Source: Actinacidiphila acididurans
Lineage (GTDB): Bacteria; Actinomycetota; Actinomycetes; Streptomycetales; Streptomycetaceae
DNA length: 64,000 bases
Assembly: GCF_016918855.1 (NCBI RefSeq)
Contig: NZ_JADKYB010000006.1
Span: 62,001 to 126,000 of the forward strand
Direction: 5' to 3'
The notes under the pieces were generated by a model. The model was not told where the DNA came from. It ran no database searches and worked only from the letters and a program-made list of their open reading frames with translations. This document shows positions 38,227-46,933 of the stretch, one piece after another. The position numbers and the translations under genes were made by a program. How positions within the stretch are numbered: the stretch's first letter is position 1; every line of letters begins with the position of its first letter.

Positions 38227-38846
38227 CGCGCGAGGCTATCGCGGCGGGTCCGCCATGCCTCCGCTCCCGCGAGCGCCAGTACGGTCAGGGCGCCGGCCAG
38301 GTGCTCGCAGCCGGCCAGGTTGGTGACCCAGACCGCCTCGGCCACCATCGCCAGGACGATCAGGGGAGCGGTGAAGCGGGCGCCGAAGCGGCAGGCGACG
38401 TAAAGGCCGAGGGCGACCACCGCGGCCGAGGGGCCGGTGTCTCGGACCGCCAGGTCCTGGGCGGGCAGGCCGGGGAAGCCGTGCGGGCCCGCCCACAGGC
38501 AGTAGCGGGCGAAGCAGGTGCCGGCCAGGGTGGCCAGCAGCGCGAGGACCAGCGTGCGGCGGGCGCCCAGCGTGGTCTCCGCGATCCCGAAGACCACCAC
38601 GACCTGCACGATCAGTCCCCACACAGGCAGCGACGGGTCCGGGACGAACAACGACAGCGGTGTGCGCAGCAGCGCCTGCCACCACGGCAGCGCCGCGTAG
38701 ACGCCGCCGAGCCGGTCCACCCACCGCCCGGCGCCGCCGGTGTGCTGGAGCACCTGGAGCAGCAGGATGCCCAGGCACGAGACGAGGGTCAGCGGCACCG
38801 CGCGCGGCCCGCGGGCCCGCAGCCGCCGCAGTACCCGCGGCAGCAC
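38223..38846 (-). CDS. Rhomboid-like membrane protein
   Basis: About 207 residues, five to six membrane helices. The segment GLIVQVVVVFGIAETTLGARRTLVLALLATLAGT has the rhomboid helix-2 form (fG..E...G), DTGPSAAVVALG resembles the helix holding the catalytic Ser (GxS), and CEHLAGALTVLAL resembles the helix-6 His motif. It fits the rhomboid-like family seen in actinobacteria; proteolytic activity is not certain since the usual His/Asn of helix 2 are missing. GTG 38846 lies just past the stop of the MprF-like gene and is the best start; the longer frame overlaps that gene. It overlaps cobS by four bases. Confidence 0.75.
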   Translation of the reverse strand: MLPRVLRRLRARGPRAVPLTLVSCLGILLLQVLQHTGGAGRWVDRLGGVYAALPWWQALLRTPLSLFVPDPSLPVWGLIVQVVVVFGIAETTLGARRTLVLALLATLAGTCFARYCLWAGPHGFPGLPAQDLAVRDTGPSAAVVALGLYVACRFGARFTAPLIVLAMVAEAVWVTNLAGCEHLAGALTVLALAGAEAWRTRRDSLAR

Positions 38847-38856
38847 CGCGCCCCAT

Positions 38857-40641
38857 TCACGCGCGGCGAAGCGCCGTACGCGCTGCCCGGGCCCGCCCGT
38901 TCCCGCGGCGCAGCGGGGCCGGCAGCCGCGGAACCCCCAGGAAGCCTTCCGCGCGGGCGCCGGCGAGGCCGATCCGGGGCAGTTCGCTGGACTTGCCGAA
39001 CAGCACATACCGCGGCTCCCAGATCGGCCGGAACTTGGCGTTGGCGCGGTACAGCGACTCGATCTGCCACCACCGCGAGAAGAACGTCAGCAGCGAGTGC
39101 CACAGCCGCAGCACCGGGCCGGCGCCCAGCCGCGAGCCGCGCTCGAAGACCGAGCGGAACATGGCGAAGTTCAGCGAGATCTGCGCGACCCCGACCTCCT
39201 CGGCGCGCTGGATGAGCTCGATCACCATGTACTCGATCAGGCCGTTGTCCGCGCTGCGGTCGCGCCGCATCAGGTCCAGCGACAGGCCGTGCGGCCCCCA
39301 CGGCACGAAGCTCAGCAGCGCCTTGGGCCGGCCCTCGCCGTCCTGGCACTCCACCATCACGCAGTCGCCGTCCGCCGGGTCGCCGAGCCGGCCCAGCGCC
39401 ATGGAGAAGCCGCGCTCGGTGCCGCCGTCGCGCCAGTGGTCGGCCCGCTCCACCAGGGCGTCCATCTCGTCGGCGGGGATGGCGGAGTGCCGCCGGATAC
39501 GGACCTGGCAGCCGGAGCGGCCCACCCGGTTGTACGCCTGCCGGACCGTGCGCATCGCCCGGCCGTCCAGGGTGAAGTCCGCGGTCTCCACGATCGCCTC
39601 GTCGCCCAGTTCCAGCGCGTCCAGGCCGTGCCGGGCGTAGACCGTGCCCGCCTCCTCGCTCGCGCCCATGACGGCGGGCACCCAGGCGTGCAGCTTGGCC
39701 TCCGCGAGCCAGGCGTCGATCGCGCCCGGCCACGCCTCCGGGTCCCCGATCGGGTCGCCCGAGGCGAGGGTGACCCCGCCCAGCACCCGGTAGGTGATGG
39801 CGGACTTGCCGGTCGGCGACCAGATCACGCTCTTGTCGCGGCGCAGCGCGAAGTAGCCGAGCGAGTCCCGCTCGCCGTACTTGTCCAGCAGTGCGCGCAG
39901 CCGGTCCTCGTCCTCGCCGCACACCAGTTCCCGGCCCCGGGGCGAGCGGAAGGCGACGAACAGCACCAGCAGGAACAGCACGGCGCTCATCGCGTTGATC
40001 GCCACGTCCACCCAACCGGGGGTCTCGATGGCCGCGAACTCGGTGTCGCCCGGCACCAGGCTGATCAGCCGCACCACGGCGTAGCCGAAGATGTCGCCGA
40101 AGGTGGCGCCGTGCGCGGAGTTGGTGCCGGCCACCAGGGCGGTGCCCAGCAGCGCGGCCACCACCAGGCCCACCGCCGCGGTCAGGCCCGCGTGCCAGGG
40201 GTTGGCCGGGTCGCCCTTGGCCCGGAACTCCCGCCGCCCGGCCAGCAGCGCCAGCAGGAAAACGGTGGTCACCACCAGGGAGACCCAGTTCTGCGGGTGC
40301 TTGTGGATCTGCGGCCACACCATGCTGAGCGCCAAGGCGGCGAAGAACAGCCCGCACAGCACGAAGTTGAGGATCCAGGCGGCGCGCTTGCGGCGGCGCA
40401 TGGTGACGGCCAGGAAGAGGGTGACCAGGCCCGAGGTGAAGCCGGCGGTCAGCAGGTAGGGGGTGAAGTAGTCCTGGGCGTTGTGCCGCCTGATGTCGCT
40501 GCCGAAGGACACCCAGACCGCGCCCAGCAGGTTGAGCAGGGCGATCACCCGCAGGTACCAGACGGTGAATCCGGCCGCCCGGCCCGGCCACGGACGCGCG
40601 GTACGGGCGCCCCGTACGGTGCCCGCGCTGACCGTTCCCAT
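38857..40641 (-). CDS. MprF-like phosphatidylglycerol lysyltransferase-domain membrane protein
   Basis: 594 residues. Five to seven membrane helices occupy about 20-225 (WYLRVIALLNLLGAVWV, TAGFTSGLVTLFLAVTM, VALALLGTALVAG and others). The cytoplasmic C-terminal DUF2156 domain (about 235-570) shows YFALRRDKSVIWSPTGKSAITYRVLGGVTLASGDPIGD and ALLSFVPWGPHGLSLDLMRRD, as in MprF and the LysX lysyltransferase part. Such enzymes attach amino acids to phosphatidylglycerol, lowering the negative charge of the membrane. It is the first gene of a string with the rhomboid-like gene and cobS. The start has no clear ribosome site. Confidence 0.9.
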   Translation of the reverse strand: MGTVSAGTVRGARTARPWPGRAAGFTVWYLRVIALLNLLGAVWVSFGSDIRRHNAQDYFTPYLLTAGFTSGLVTLFLAVTMRRRKRAAWILNFVLCGLFFAALALSMVWPQIHKHPQNWVSLVVTTVFLLALLAGRREFRAKGDPANPWHAGLTAAVGLVVAALLGTALVAGTNSAHGATFGDIFGYAVVRLISLVPGDTEFAAIETPGWVDVAINAMSAVLFLLVLFVAFRSPRGRELVCGEDEDRLRALLDKYGERDSLGYFALRRDKSVIWSPTGKSAITYRVLGGVTLASGDPIGDPEAWPGAIDAWLAEAKLHAWVPAVMGASEEAGTVYARHGLDALELGDEAIVETADFTLDGRAMRTVRQAYNRVGRSGCQVRIRRHSAIPADEMDALVERADHWRDGGTERGFSMALGRLGDPADGDCVMVECQDGEGRPKALLSFVPWGPHGLSLDLMRRDRSADNGLIEYMVIELIQRAEEVGVAQISLNFAMFRSVFERGSRLGAGPVLRLWHSLLTFFSRWWQIESLYRANAKFRPIWEPRYVLFGKSSELPRIGLAGARAEGFLGVPRLPAPLRRGNGRARAARTALRRA

Positions 40642-40700
40642 ATTGGGTGATGTTATGCGCAGATGTCCTGATTATGTGGTTGGCCGGGCCTGCAATGTGC

Positions 40701-41801
40701 TCATACCGCGGGCGCGGGGTCCGGCTCCGATCCCGGCCCGGCGTCCGCTTCGGCGGCGGCCTTCGGGTCCGGGAGCTCGGCGGACAGCGCCGCCGCGGCC
40801 TGGAGCAGCGGCAGGGCCATCAGGGCGCCCACTGCGGAGCCGGTGTGCAGCGAGAAGTCCAGCAGCGGTTCCAGTGAGATCCGGTCCAGCGCCTTGGCCT
40901 GGCCCGGCTCACCACTGACGTGCCCGGCCAGCCACCAGTCCGGCGCCCGGAACGCGATCCGCTGCGCCACCAGGCCGCAGGCCGCGCTGACCACTCCGTC
41001 CAGCACCACCGGGAGCTTGCGCACGGCGGCCTGGAGCAGGAAGCCGGTGATCGCCGCGAAGTCCGCGCCGCCCACCGCGGCCAGCAGCGCGAGCTGGTCG
41101 CCCAGCACCGGCCGGGCCCGTCGCAGTCCGTCGCGGATCGCCGCGCACTTGCGCATCCAGGTCAGGTCGTCGATGCCCGAGCCGCGGCCGGTGACCACCG
41201 AGGCGTCGGTGCCGCACAGCGCGGCGATCAGCACGCCCGCCACCGTGGTGCCGCCCACGCTCAGGTCGCCCAGCAGCACCAGGTCGGTGCCGGAGTCGGC
41301 CTCCTCGTCGGCCAGCGCCATGCCGGTACGGAACGCCTGCTCGGCCTCCTCGGCGCTCAGCGCGTCCTCGATGTCCAGCCGGCCGGAACCACGCCGCACC
41401 CGGTGCGCCGTCACGTCGGCCGGCAGTTCGGCCTCGTCGCAGTCCAGCGCCAGGTCGACCAGCCGCACGGTGGCGCCGTACTGGCGGGCGAGCACCGCGA
41501 CCGGCGCGGTCCCGTCCAGCACCGCGCGGGCCAGCTCCACCGCCGAGCCCGCCGGCCGCACCGACACGTCGAGCGCGGCCACCCCGTGGTCGCCGGCGAA
41601 CACCAGCACCCGCGGCCGGGTGATCGGCCGCACCGGGACCACGCCCTGCACCGCCGCCAGCCAGTCCGCCAGCTCCGCGGGCCTGCCCAGCGCCCCGGCC
41701 GGCGCCACCAGCCGTGCCCACCGCTCCTGCGAGTCCCGCCGCACGCCCGCCTCGGGCCGCTCCACCAGGGAACCGAATTCGTCCACGTCGATGCCGCTCA
41801 C
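40701..41801 (-). CDS. cobT: Nicotinate-nucleotide-dimethylbenzimidazole phosphoribosyltransferase
   Basis: 366 residues. Makes alpha-ribazole phosphate for the lower ligand of cobalamin. Family marks: LGRPAELADWLAAVQG, VFAGDHGVAALDVS, LVLLGDLSVGGTTVAGVLIAAL, and the catalytic glutamate region ALDRISLEPLLDFSLHTGSAVGALMALPLLQAA. The start GTG 41801 (VSGIDVDEFGSLVERPE) is the first with homology; the frame stays open far upstream through repeats. It is downstream of cobU across a 455-bp repeat-bearing gap. Confidence 0.95.
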   Translation of the reverse strand: MSGIDVDEFGSLVERPEAGVRRDSQERWARLVAPAGALGRPAELADWLAAVQGVVPVRPITRPRVLVFAGDHGVAALDVSVRPAGSAVELARAVLDGTAPVAVLARQYGATVRLVDLALDCDEAELPADVTAHRVRRGSGRLDIEDALSAEEAEQAFRTGMALADEEADSGTDLVLLGDLSVGGTTVAGVLIAALCGTDASVVTGRGSGIDDLTWMRKCAAIRDGLRRARPVLGDQLALLAAVGGADFAAITGFLLQAAVRKLPVVLDGVVSAACGLVAQRIAFRAPDWWLAGHVSGEPGQAKALDRISLEPLLDFSLHTGSAVGALMALPLLQAAAALSAELPDPKAAAEADAGPGSEPDPAPAV

Positions 41802-41873
41802 CCGCCGAAGATTACCCCGCTGGGGCGCCGACCCCGGAGCGCGGTGCCTCGCCCTGCGGCGCGGGCGGGGGTC

Positions 41874-42128
41874 GTTGGGGGGTGGCGGCGGTTCGGCACG
41901 GCCGGGCTCCGTCGTCCCGCGCGTTCCGCCGCGGCGGCGGAATGATGAAGCGGCGCTCCTTCGCCCTGCCCGGGTCGGCGGTGGCCGTTGGGGTGGTGGT
42001 GGTTCGGCGCCGCGGGTCTGTGCCGTCCCGCGTTCCGCCGCGGCGGCGGACCAAGGAGGCGGCGCTCCCGCGCGCACCTTCCGGAGCGGAGGAGGCGAAC
42101 GCCCCCATTCCGCCGCGACGGCGCGGAA
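41874..42128. repeat. Palindrome-bearing direct repeats between cobU and cobT
   Basis: The 41802-42256 gap has no supportable gene. Two related units, 41874-41959 and 41987-42068, share GTTGGGG, GGTTCGGC, GTCCCGCG and GGCGGCGCTCC. Each contains the palindrome TTCCGCCGCGGCGGCGGAA (41924-41942; 42033-42050, one base short). A degenerate third palindrome is at 42108-42128. Each could form a 9-bp hairpin. No cobalamin riboswitch consensus is seen. Confidence 0.8.
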
Positions 42129-42256
42129 CCACGACAGCGAGGACCGGCGGTGCCGAAAGGGCCGCAACCCGACGACGATCGGCCCCGAGCCGTGGCCGGC
42201 AAGGAAATGGGCGACGGCAACCCCCGTCGATCCCCGGCCGTCAGGCCGAACGCGGC

Positions 42257-43465
42257 TCAGCCGCGCAGCGGGAGGGCTTGGCCGGCCACCACCAGGAGGA
42301 CGTGTTCGGACTGGGCGGCGATCGCGGTGTTCAGCCGGCCGAGTTCGTCGCGGAAGCGGCGGCCGGAGGCGGTGGCCGGGACGACGCCGGAGCCGACCTC
42401 GTTGGAGACGGCGACGACCGTACGGCGAGTGGTGCGCCAGGCGGCGGCGAGTTCCGCGGTGCGGGCGGCCACTTCGCGGGCGGCGCCGTGGTGCCAGGCG
42501 GTGTCGTCCCAGGCACCGGCCTTGTCCATCACGTCGGTCAGCCACAGGGACAGGCAGTCGATCAGCAGCGGCGGTCCCTGCGGGTCCGCCAGCAACGGGA
42601 CGAGGTCGCAGGTCTCCTCGGTACGCCAGGAGGCGGGGCGCCGTTCGCGGTGCAGGGCCACCCGGTCCGCCCAGTCCGCGTCGTCCGCGCGGGTGCCGCC
42701 GGTGGCCACGTACACGACCCCGGGGAAGCCGGCCAGCCGCCGCTCGGCCTCGGCGGACTTGCCCGATCGGGCTCCGCCCAGCACCAGGGTGCGGCGCGGC
42801 ACGTCCGGCACCTCCTGGTAGTCGCCCGCCACCAGGGTGGTGCCGTCGGGCACCGCACGTGCGCCGAGCGCCGCCAGCCGCCGGTCGAGTTCCGGGCCCG
42901 CCGTGGGCGCGTCGTGGCCGAGGTGCACGGCCACCACGTCGGTGGTGCCGGCCACCGCGCCGGATGCCCGCAGCCGGGCCAGCGCGTCCGGCCGGCCCGC
43001 CACGTCCAGCAGCACCAGGTCGTACGGGGCCCCGTCCGCCTCGGCGTTGCCCGCGGGCGCGCAGCCCGGCGGCAGGTACAGCGCCCGCAGGCCGTCGGGC
43101 GACTCGATCGCGTAGCCGGTTCCGGGCGCGTCGGTGGCGATCGCCGTCACCCGGTGGCCGGTGATCAGCGGCAGCCGCCGGCCCTCCGGCACCCGGGCGG
43201 GCGTGGGCAGGCCGGGGGGGATCTCCACCGGCGGGCCGTCGTGCGGGTGCGACAGCAGCACCAGTCGCAGTCCGCCCAGGCTCTGCCCGGCCCGGGCCGC
43301 GGCCAGCGCGACCCCGGGGGTCAGGTCGAGCAGCACCACCCCGTCCACCAGCACGGCGGTCGCGCCGCGCGCCCCCGCTCCGATCGAGGCCGCGCACACC
43401 GCGCACGGGCAGTCGGGCACCGGCAGCCCCAGCGGCCCCCCGGTGCCGAGCAACGTCAGTTCCAC
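42257..43465 (-). CDS. cobU: CobU cobinamide kinase/guanylyltransferase fused to a degenerate MBL-like domain
   Basis: 402 residues. The C-terminal ~180 are CobU: P-loop LVLGGARSGKSAEAE, YVATGGTRADDADWADRVALHRERRP, LLIDCLSLWLTDVM and SNEVGSGVVP. This phosphorylates and guanylylates adenosylcobinamide. The N-terminal ~215 resemble PhnP-type metallo-beta-lactamase proteins (VELTLLGTGGPLGLPVPDCPCAVC), but the metal motif HxHxDH is reduced to SHPHDGPP, so phosphodiesterase activity is doubtful. Streptomycetes are known to carry such fusions. The start is GTG 43465. It is divergent from the small gene at 43692. Confidence 0.93.
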   Translation of the reverse strand: MELTLLGTGGPLGLPVPDCPCAVCAASIGAGARGATAVLVDGVVLLDLTPGVALAAARAGQSLGGLRLVLLSHPHDGPPVEIPPGLPTPARVPEGRRLPLITGHRVTAIATDAPGTGYAIESPDGLRALYLPPGCAPAGNAEADGAPYDLVLLDVAGRPDALARLRASGAVAGTTDVVAVHLGHDAPTAGPELDRRLAALGARAVPDGTTLVAGDYQEVPDVPRRTLVLGGARSGKSAEAERRLAGFPGVVYVATGGTRADDADWADRVALHRERRPASWRTEETCDLVPLLADPQGPPLLIDCLSLWLTDVMDKAGAWDDTAWHHGAAREVAARTAELAAAWRTTRRTVVAVSNEVGSGVVPATASGRRFRDELGRLNTAIAAQSEHVLLVVAGQALPLRG

Positions 43466-43691
43466 GCCACGATCGTCTCGCGTCCGGCTCCCCGGGTCGC
43501 GCGGGAGCCCCCTGCTGTGACGGCCGGGACGCACGGTACGGCCGTTCCCGTACGTTTTCGGGCCCCGGCACGGCCGACGGCGCCGCGCCGACCGCTCCCG
43601 CGAGTGGATCTCGGGCCGATACGCTTCCCCAGGCGGCCGTACCGGCTCGTCGAGCCCCAGGACCGAGGGTCGAGGAACCGAGGAGAGACGC

Positions 43692-43907
43692 ATGACGTGG
43701 ACGTGGCGGTTCGAGAAGGACGACGGCACCGAGGTGCCGCCCGCTGTGCAGCCGGAGGAGTTCACCACGCAGGGGGACGCCGAGTCGTGGATCGGCGAGG
43801 TGTGGAAGGACCTGCTGGAGGGCGGCGCCGACCAGGTCGTGCTCTTCGAGGACGACCTGAAGATCTACGGCCCGATGAGCCTGCACGCGGACGCGCCGGA
43901 GGCGTGA
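43692..43907 (+). CDS. Small conserved actinobacterial protein
   Basis: 71 residues, acidic: MTWTWRFEKDDGTEV, then ESWIGEVWKDLLEGGADQVVLFEDDLKIYGPMSLH. A GAGGAGAGACGC ribosome site precedes ATG 43692. The pattern is well conserved among streptomycetes as far as I recognise it, but without a named function. It converges on the protease gene across a hairpin. Confidence 0.82.
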   Translation: MTWTWRFEKDDGTEVPPAVQPEEFTTQGDAESWIGEVWKDLLEGGADQVVLFEDDLKIYGPMSLHADAPEA

Positions 43908-43950
43908 AAGCGGGCCCGGGACCGTACCGACCGCACCACGACGGCGACGC

Positions 43951-43976
43951 GGGCGCCGGCCGGGATTCCGGCGCCC
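43951..43976. terminator. Terminator hairpin between convergent genes
   Basis: GGGCGCCGG (43951-43959) pairs with CCGGCGCCC (43968-43976), a 9-bp stem with an 8-base loop, between the small gene and the HtrA-like gene. Confidence 0.65.
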
Positions 43977-43986
43977 CGGCCGGCCG

Positions 43987-45084
43987 TCACAGCGACCCCA
44001 GCGTCACCTGCACCGTGTGGCTCACGCCGTCGCGCTGGTAGGTCACCGGCACCTGCTGGCCCGGTTTGAGGCCGGCCAGGGTGTCGGTGAGCGTCTGCAC
44101 GGTGGTGATGGCGGTGTTGTCGACCTTGGTGATCACGTCGCCGACGCGCAGCCCGGCCTTCTGCGCCGCCCCGCCCTGACCGACCCGGACGATCGCGGCG
44201 CCGGCCGGCTGGGTGCCCGAGACCACTCCGCGCACGGTGACGCCGAGCGCGGCGCGGCCGGAGTTGGTCACCTTGCCGTTGGCGATGATCTGGTCGGCGA
44301 TCCGCTTGACCGTCGAGGACGGGAGCGCGAAGCCGATGCCGGGCGCGGCGCCGCTGCCGAACTGCGGGTCGGTGGCCGCCAGGGTGGGGATGCCGATCAC
44401 CTGGTTGTCCAGGTTCACCAGCGCGCCCCCGCTGTTGCCCGGGTTGATCGCGGCCGAGGTCTGCACCATGTCGGGGATGGTCGCGCCGGTGCCGCCGCTG
44501 CTCCCGGCCTCGCTCACGGTGCGGCCGGTGGCCGAGACGATGCCCTGGGTGACGCTGCCGGACAGCCCCAGCGGGTTGCCCATCGCCAGCACGATCTCGC
44601 CGACCGCCACCGTGGAGGAGTCGGCGAAGGTCGCGGGTTTGAGGCCGCTGGGCGGCGAAGTCAGCCGGATCACCGCCAGGTCGCTGGCGGCGAAGGACGA
44701 CACCAGGCGCGCGGCCAGCGGCTTGCCGCCGGTGGCGAGCTGCACGTCGAAGGACTTGGCGTTGCCCAGCACATGGGCGTTGGTCACGATGTCGCCCTTG
44801 GTGTCGTAGACCACCCCGGAGCCCAGGTCCTGGCTGGTGGTGATCTGCACGACCGACGGCAGCACGGTCCTCACGGCGTTCTCGTACGCGTTCTGCAGGT
44901 CGTTGCTCGCCGCCAGGGCCACCCCGGCGGTCCGCGGGCTCCGCGTCGCGGCGCCGGGGGACGAGGACGAGGCGCCGGACGAGGTGCACCCCGTCACGAG
45001 CAGGGCGGCCGCCGCGAGCCCGGCCGGCAGCCACAGCTTGGGATGCGGGCCCGGCCGGACCCGCAACAGGCGTGATCCACTCAT
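43987..45084 (-). CDS. HtrA-like serine protease lipoprotein with PDZ domain
   Basis: 365 residues. The N-terminal signal ends in a lipobox (LLVTGC, Cys33), placing it outside on the membrane. The trypsin-like domain has His104 (TNAHVLG), Asp135 (AASDLAVIRL) and Ser218 (GNSGG). A PDZ domain (about 265-365; ALGVTVRGVV, AGLRVGDVITKVDNTAI, VPVTYQRDG) follows. This is a DegP/HtrA-type quality-control or signalling protease of the cell envelope. ATG 45084 is chosen; a further upstream start would disrupt the signal peptide. Confidence 0.94.
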   Translation of the reverse strand: MSGSRLLRVRPGPHPKLWLPAGLAAAALLVTGCTSSGASSSSPGAATRSPRTAGVALAASNDLQNAYENAVRTVLPSVVQITTSQDLGSGVVYDTKGDIVTNAHVLGNAKSFDVQLATGGKPLAARLVSSFAASDLAVIRLTSPPSGLKPATFADSSTVAVGEIVLAMGNPLGLSGSVTQGIVSATGRTVSEAGSSGGTGATIPDMVQTSAAINPGNSGGALVNLDNQVIGIPTLAATDPQFGSGAAPGIGFALPSSTVKRIADQIIANGKVTNSGRAALGVTVRGVVSGTQPAGAAIVRVGQGGAAQKAGLRVGDVITKVDNTAITTVQTLTDTLAGLKPGQQVPVTYQRDGVSHTVQVTLGSL

Positions 45085-45222
45085 ATCCGAATTGTCGCGC
45101 CGTCGCGGGCGTCGCGGCCCGGCCCGGGCCGCCAAACGGGTCCCGGGCGGCTCAGGGCGTGGCGTTACGGCGCGGGCGGCGATCGGGTACGGATCCGGCG
45201 CCCGGGCGCGGACGGCCGGGCG

Positions 45223-46158
45223 TCAGCCGCGGACCCCGCACAGGTGAAGCAGTGCGGCCACCGAGCGATAAGGGTCCTCGCGTCCGGCGCGGTCCTCGGC
45301 GTCCAGCAGCTGGGCGAATTCCGCCGGGTCGGGCGGGGCCGCGGCCCGGTCGGCGGCGGTGTCGGTGAAGACCCGCACCCCGTACCAGACCCGCAGCGGC
45401 ACCCCGATGTCCGCGAGGGTCTCGCTCAGGTCGGCCAGGCGGTCCGCCCTGGTGGCCAGGCCCAGCCGGTTGGTGTAGACGGCGGACCCGAAGGAGGCGA
45501 GCGCCGTCCGCCAGTCGCCGAGCAGCCCGGGCCGCATGGCCAGCGCGTCCCCGTTGCGCACCACCAGCGACAGCAGGCCGCCGGGCGCCAGGACCCGGGC
45601 CAGCGCCGCCAGCATCGGTTCCGGATCGGGCAGGTACATCAGCACGCCGTGGCACAGCACCACGTCGAAGCAGGCCGGTGCGAACAGCCGGCCGGCGTGC
45701 CGGCCGTCGCCGGGCAGGACCACGAAGCGGTTGCGTACGTCCTCGGGCTCGGCCGCCACCGCGGCCCGCAGGGTGGCCAGCATCGTGGGGTCGGCCTCCA
45801 GGCCGGTCACCAGGTGGCCGGCCCGGGCCAGCCGCAGCGCCTGGGTGCCCTGGCCGGGGCCCACGTCCAGCACCCGCAGCCGGCGCAGCGCGTGCGAGCC
45901 GGTCGGCAGCGGGAAACACGCGGCGATCTGTTCGTCGAGCTGCCGGGTCACCAGCTCCTGGCGCACCACGTTGCGCAGGCCGCCGAGCCCGGACAACCAG
46001 CCCTCGGCGCCGCCGGTGAAGCCCGAGGCGCCCGCGGGCACGCTCGCGGCGGGCGGACCGGGAGTGCCGGAAAAGCCGGGCAGGCCGGAAACGCCGGGGA
46101 CCTCGGGAAACCCGCCGTAACCCGTGGCGGGGCCGCGGCCGCCGGCCGGGGTGCTCAA
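45223..46158 (-). CDS. Class I SAM-dependent methyltransferase (CmoA/UbiE-like)
   Basis: 311 residues. A Gly/Pro-rich head (1-45) precedes LSGLGGLRNVVRQELVTRQLDEQI and the SAM site RVLDVGPGQGTQALRLARAGHLVTGLEADPTML, with FDVVLCHGVLMYLPDPEPMLAALARVLAPGGLLSLVVRN. This fits small-molecule or tRNA-type methyltransferases such as CmoM/UbiE; the substrate is unknown. The probable start is a TTG at 46158 overlapping the DUF3043 stop (TTGA), implying coupling. Start certainty is moderate. Confidence 0.85.
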   Translation of the reverse strand: MSTPAGGRGPATGYGGFPEVPGVSGLPGFSGTPGPPAASVPAGASGFTGGAEGWLSGLGGLRNVVRQELVTRQLDEQIAACFPLPTGSHALRRLRVLDVGPGQGTQALRLARAGHLVTGLEADPTMLATLRAAVAAEPEDVRNRFVVLPGDGRHAGRLFAPACFDVVLCHGVLMYLPDPEPMLAALARVLAPGGLLSLVVRNGDALAMRPGLLGDWRTALASFGSAVYTNRLGLATRADRLADLSETLADIGVPLRVWYGVRVFTDTAADRAAAPPDPAEFAQLLDAEDRAGREDPYRSVAALLHLCGVRG

Positions 46159-46742
46159 CGCTTGGAGCCGCGGCCGACCTGGGGTTTCGGCATCCGCAGC
46201 CGCCGCATCTGGAGGGTGCGCATCAGGCCGTACGCCACCGCGCCCTTGGTGTTCTGGCCCGCGAACTCCTTGCGCAGCAGCATGCGCAGCCGCAGACCCG
46301 TGACGATGGAGTCGCCCACGATCATCACGATGACCACCAGCCACAGCAGCAGCGACAGGTCACGCAGCGAGCTGACCTGGACGATGCTCATGACCAGGAT
46401 GACCACGGCGATGGGCAGGAAGAACTCGGCCACCCGGAAGCGGGCGTCCACGTAGTCGCGGACGTACTTGCGAATGGGGCCGCGGTCGCGGTTCGGCAGA
46501 TACCGCTCGTCACCGCCGGCCAGCGCCTCGCGCTGCTTGGCGAGGTCGATGCGGCGCGCCTCACGGGCCGCGCGGGCCGCCGCCTTGCGGTCGGTGGGCG
46601 CGGTCGCCGCCTTGCGCCGCGCGGTCTGTGCCTCGCTGCGCTTGGGAGTGGGGCGCCCCTTGGGGGCCTGCGGGTTGCGCGGCTGGTCCTCCAGCACCGT
46701 GGTGCTGGCGGCCTGCTCATCCTGGGAACGACGTCGGAACAC
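46155..46742 (-). CDS. DUF3043 membrane protein
   Basis: 195 residues. A charged, basic N-terminal half (MFRRRSQDEQAAS, PKGRPTPKRSEAQTARRKAA, ERYLPNRDRGPIRKYVRDYVDARFRVAEFFLP) leads into two membrane helices (about 108-150) and a basic tail (MRRLRMPKPQVGRGSKR). This is the actinobacterial DUF3043 family, of unknown role. It is divergent from pspA and coupled to the methyltransferase gene; conserved placement beside the PSP genes suggests an envelope role. Confidence 0.93.
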   Translation of the reverse strand: MFRRRSQDEQAASTTVLEDQPRNPQAPKGRPTPKRSEAQTARRKAATAPTDRKAAARAAREARRIDLAKQREALAGGDERYLPNRDRGPIRKYVRDYVDARFRVAEFFLPIAVVILVMSIVQVSSLRDLSLLLWLVVIVMIVGDSIVTGLRLRMLLRKEFAGQNTKGAVAYGLMRTLQMRRLRMPKPQVGRGSKR

Positions 46743-46933
46743 ACCTCCAGCTTACGTACTCACGGCGCACGACCCCAGCCCCCCGCCTACTCCCTGGGCC
46801 GGAGGTCACCGAACCGTGATCGTCCTTGCGGATGAGCGCATCCGCGTCCGAACAGTGCGGTAATGGAACCAGGGCCCGTACGCTGGGGTCTGTAGAGCTG
46901 GAGCTGTTGCCGAGAAGGGGGCGCGCGAGGCCC

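Noticed and set aside
41798..42220. A 140-codon minus-strand frame in the cobU-cobT gap
   Set aside because: Arg/Pro/Gly composition follows the repeat DNA; no ribosome site and no family resemblance.
41802..42256. Cobalamin riboswitch in the cob cluster
   Set aside because: I looked for the conserved B12-box core and found none; the gap consists of palindrome-bearing repeats instead.
40701..43886. A 1061-codon minus-strand open frame spanning cobT, the repeat gap and an alternative frame of cobU
   Set aside because: Only its last third (from GTG 41801) has protein-family similarity. The rest is out of frame with cobU and stays open because stop codons are rare at this GC content.
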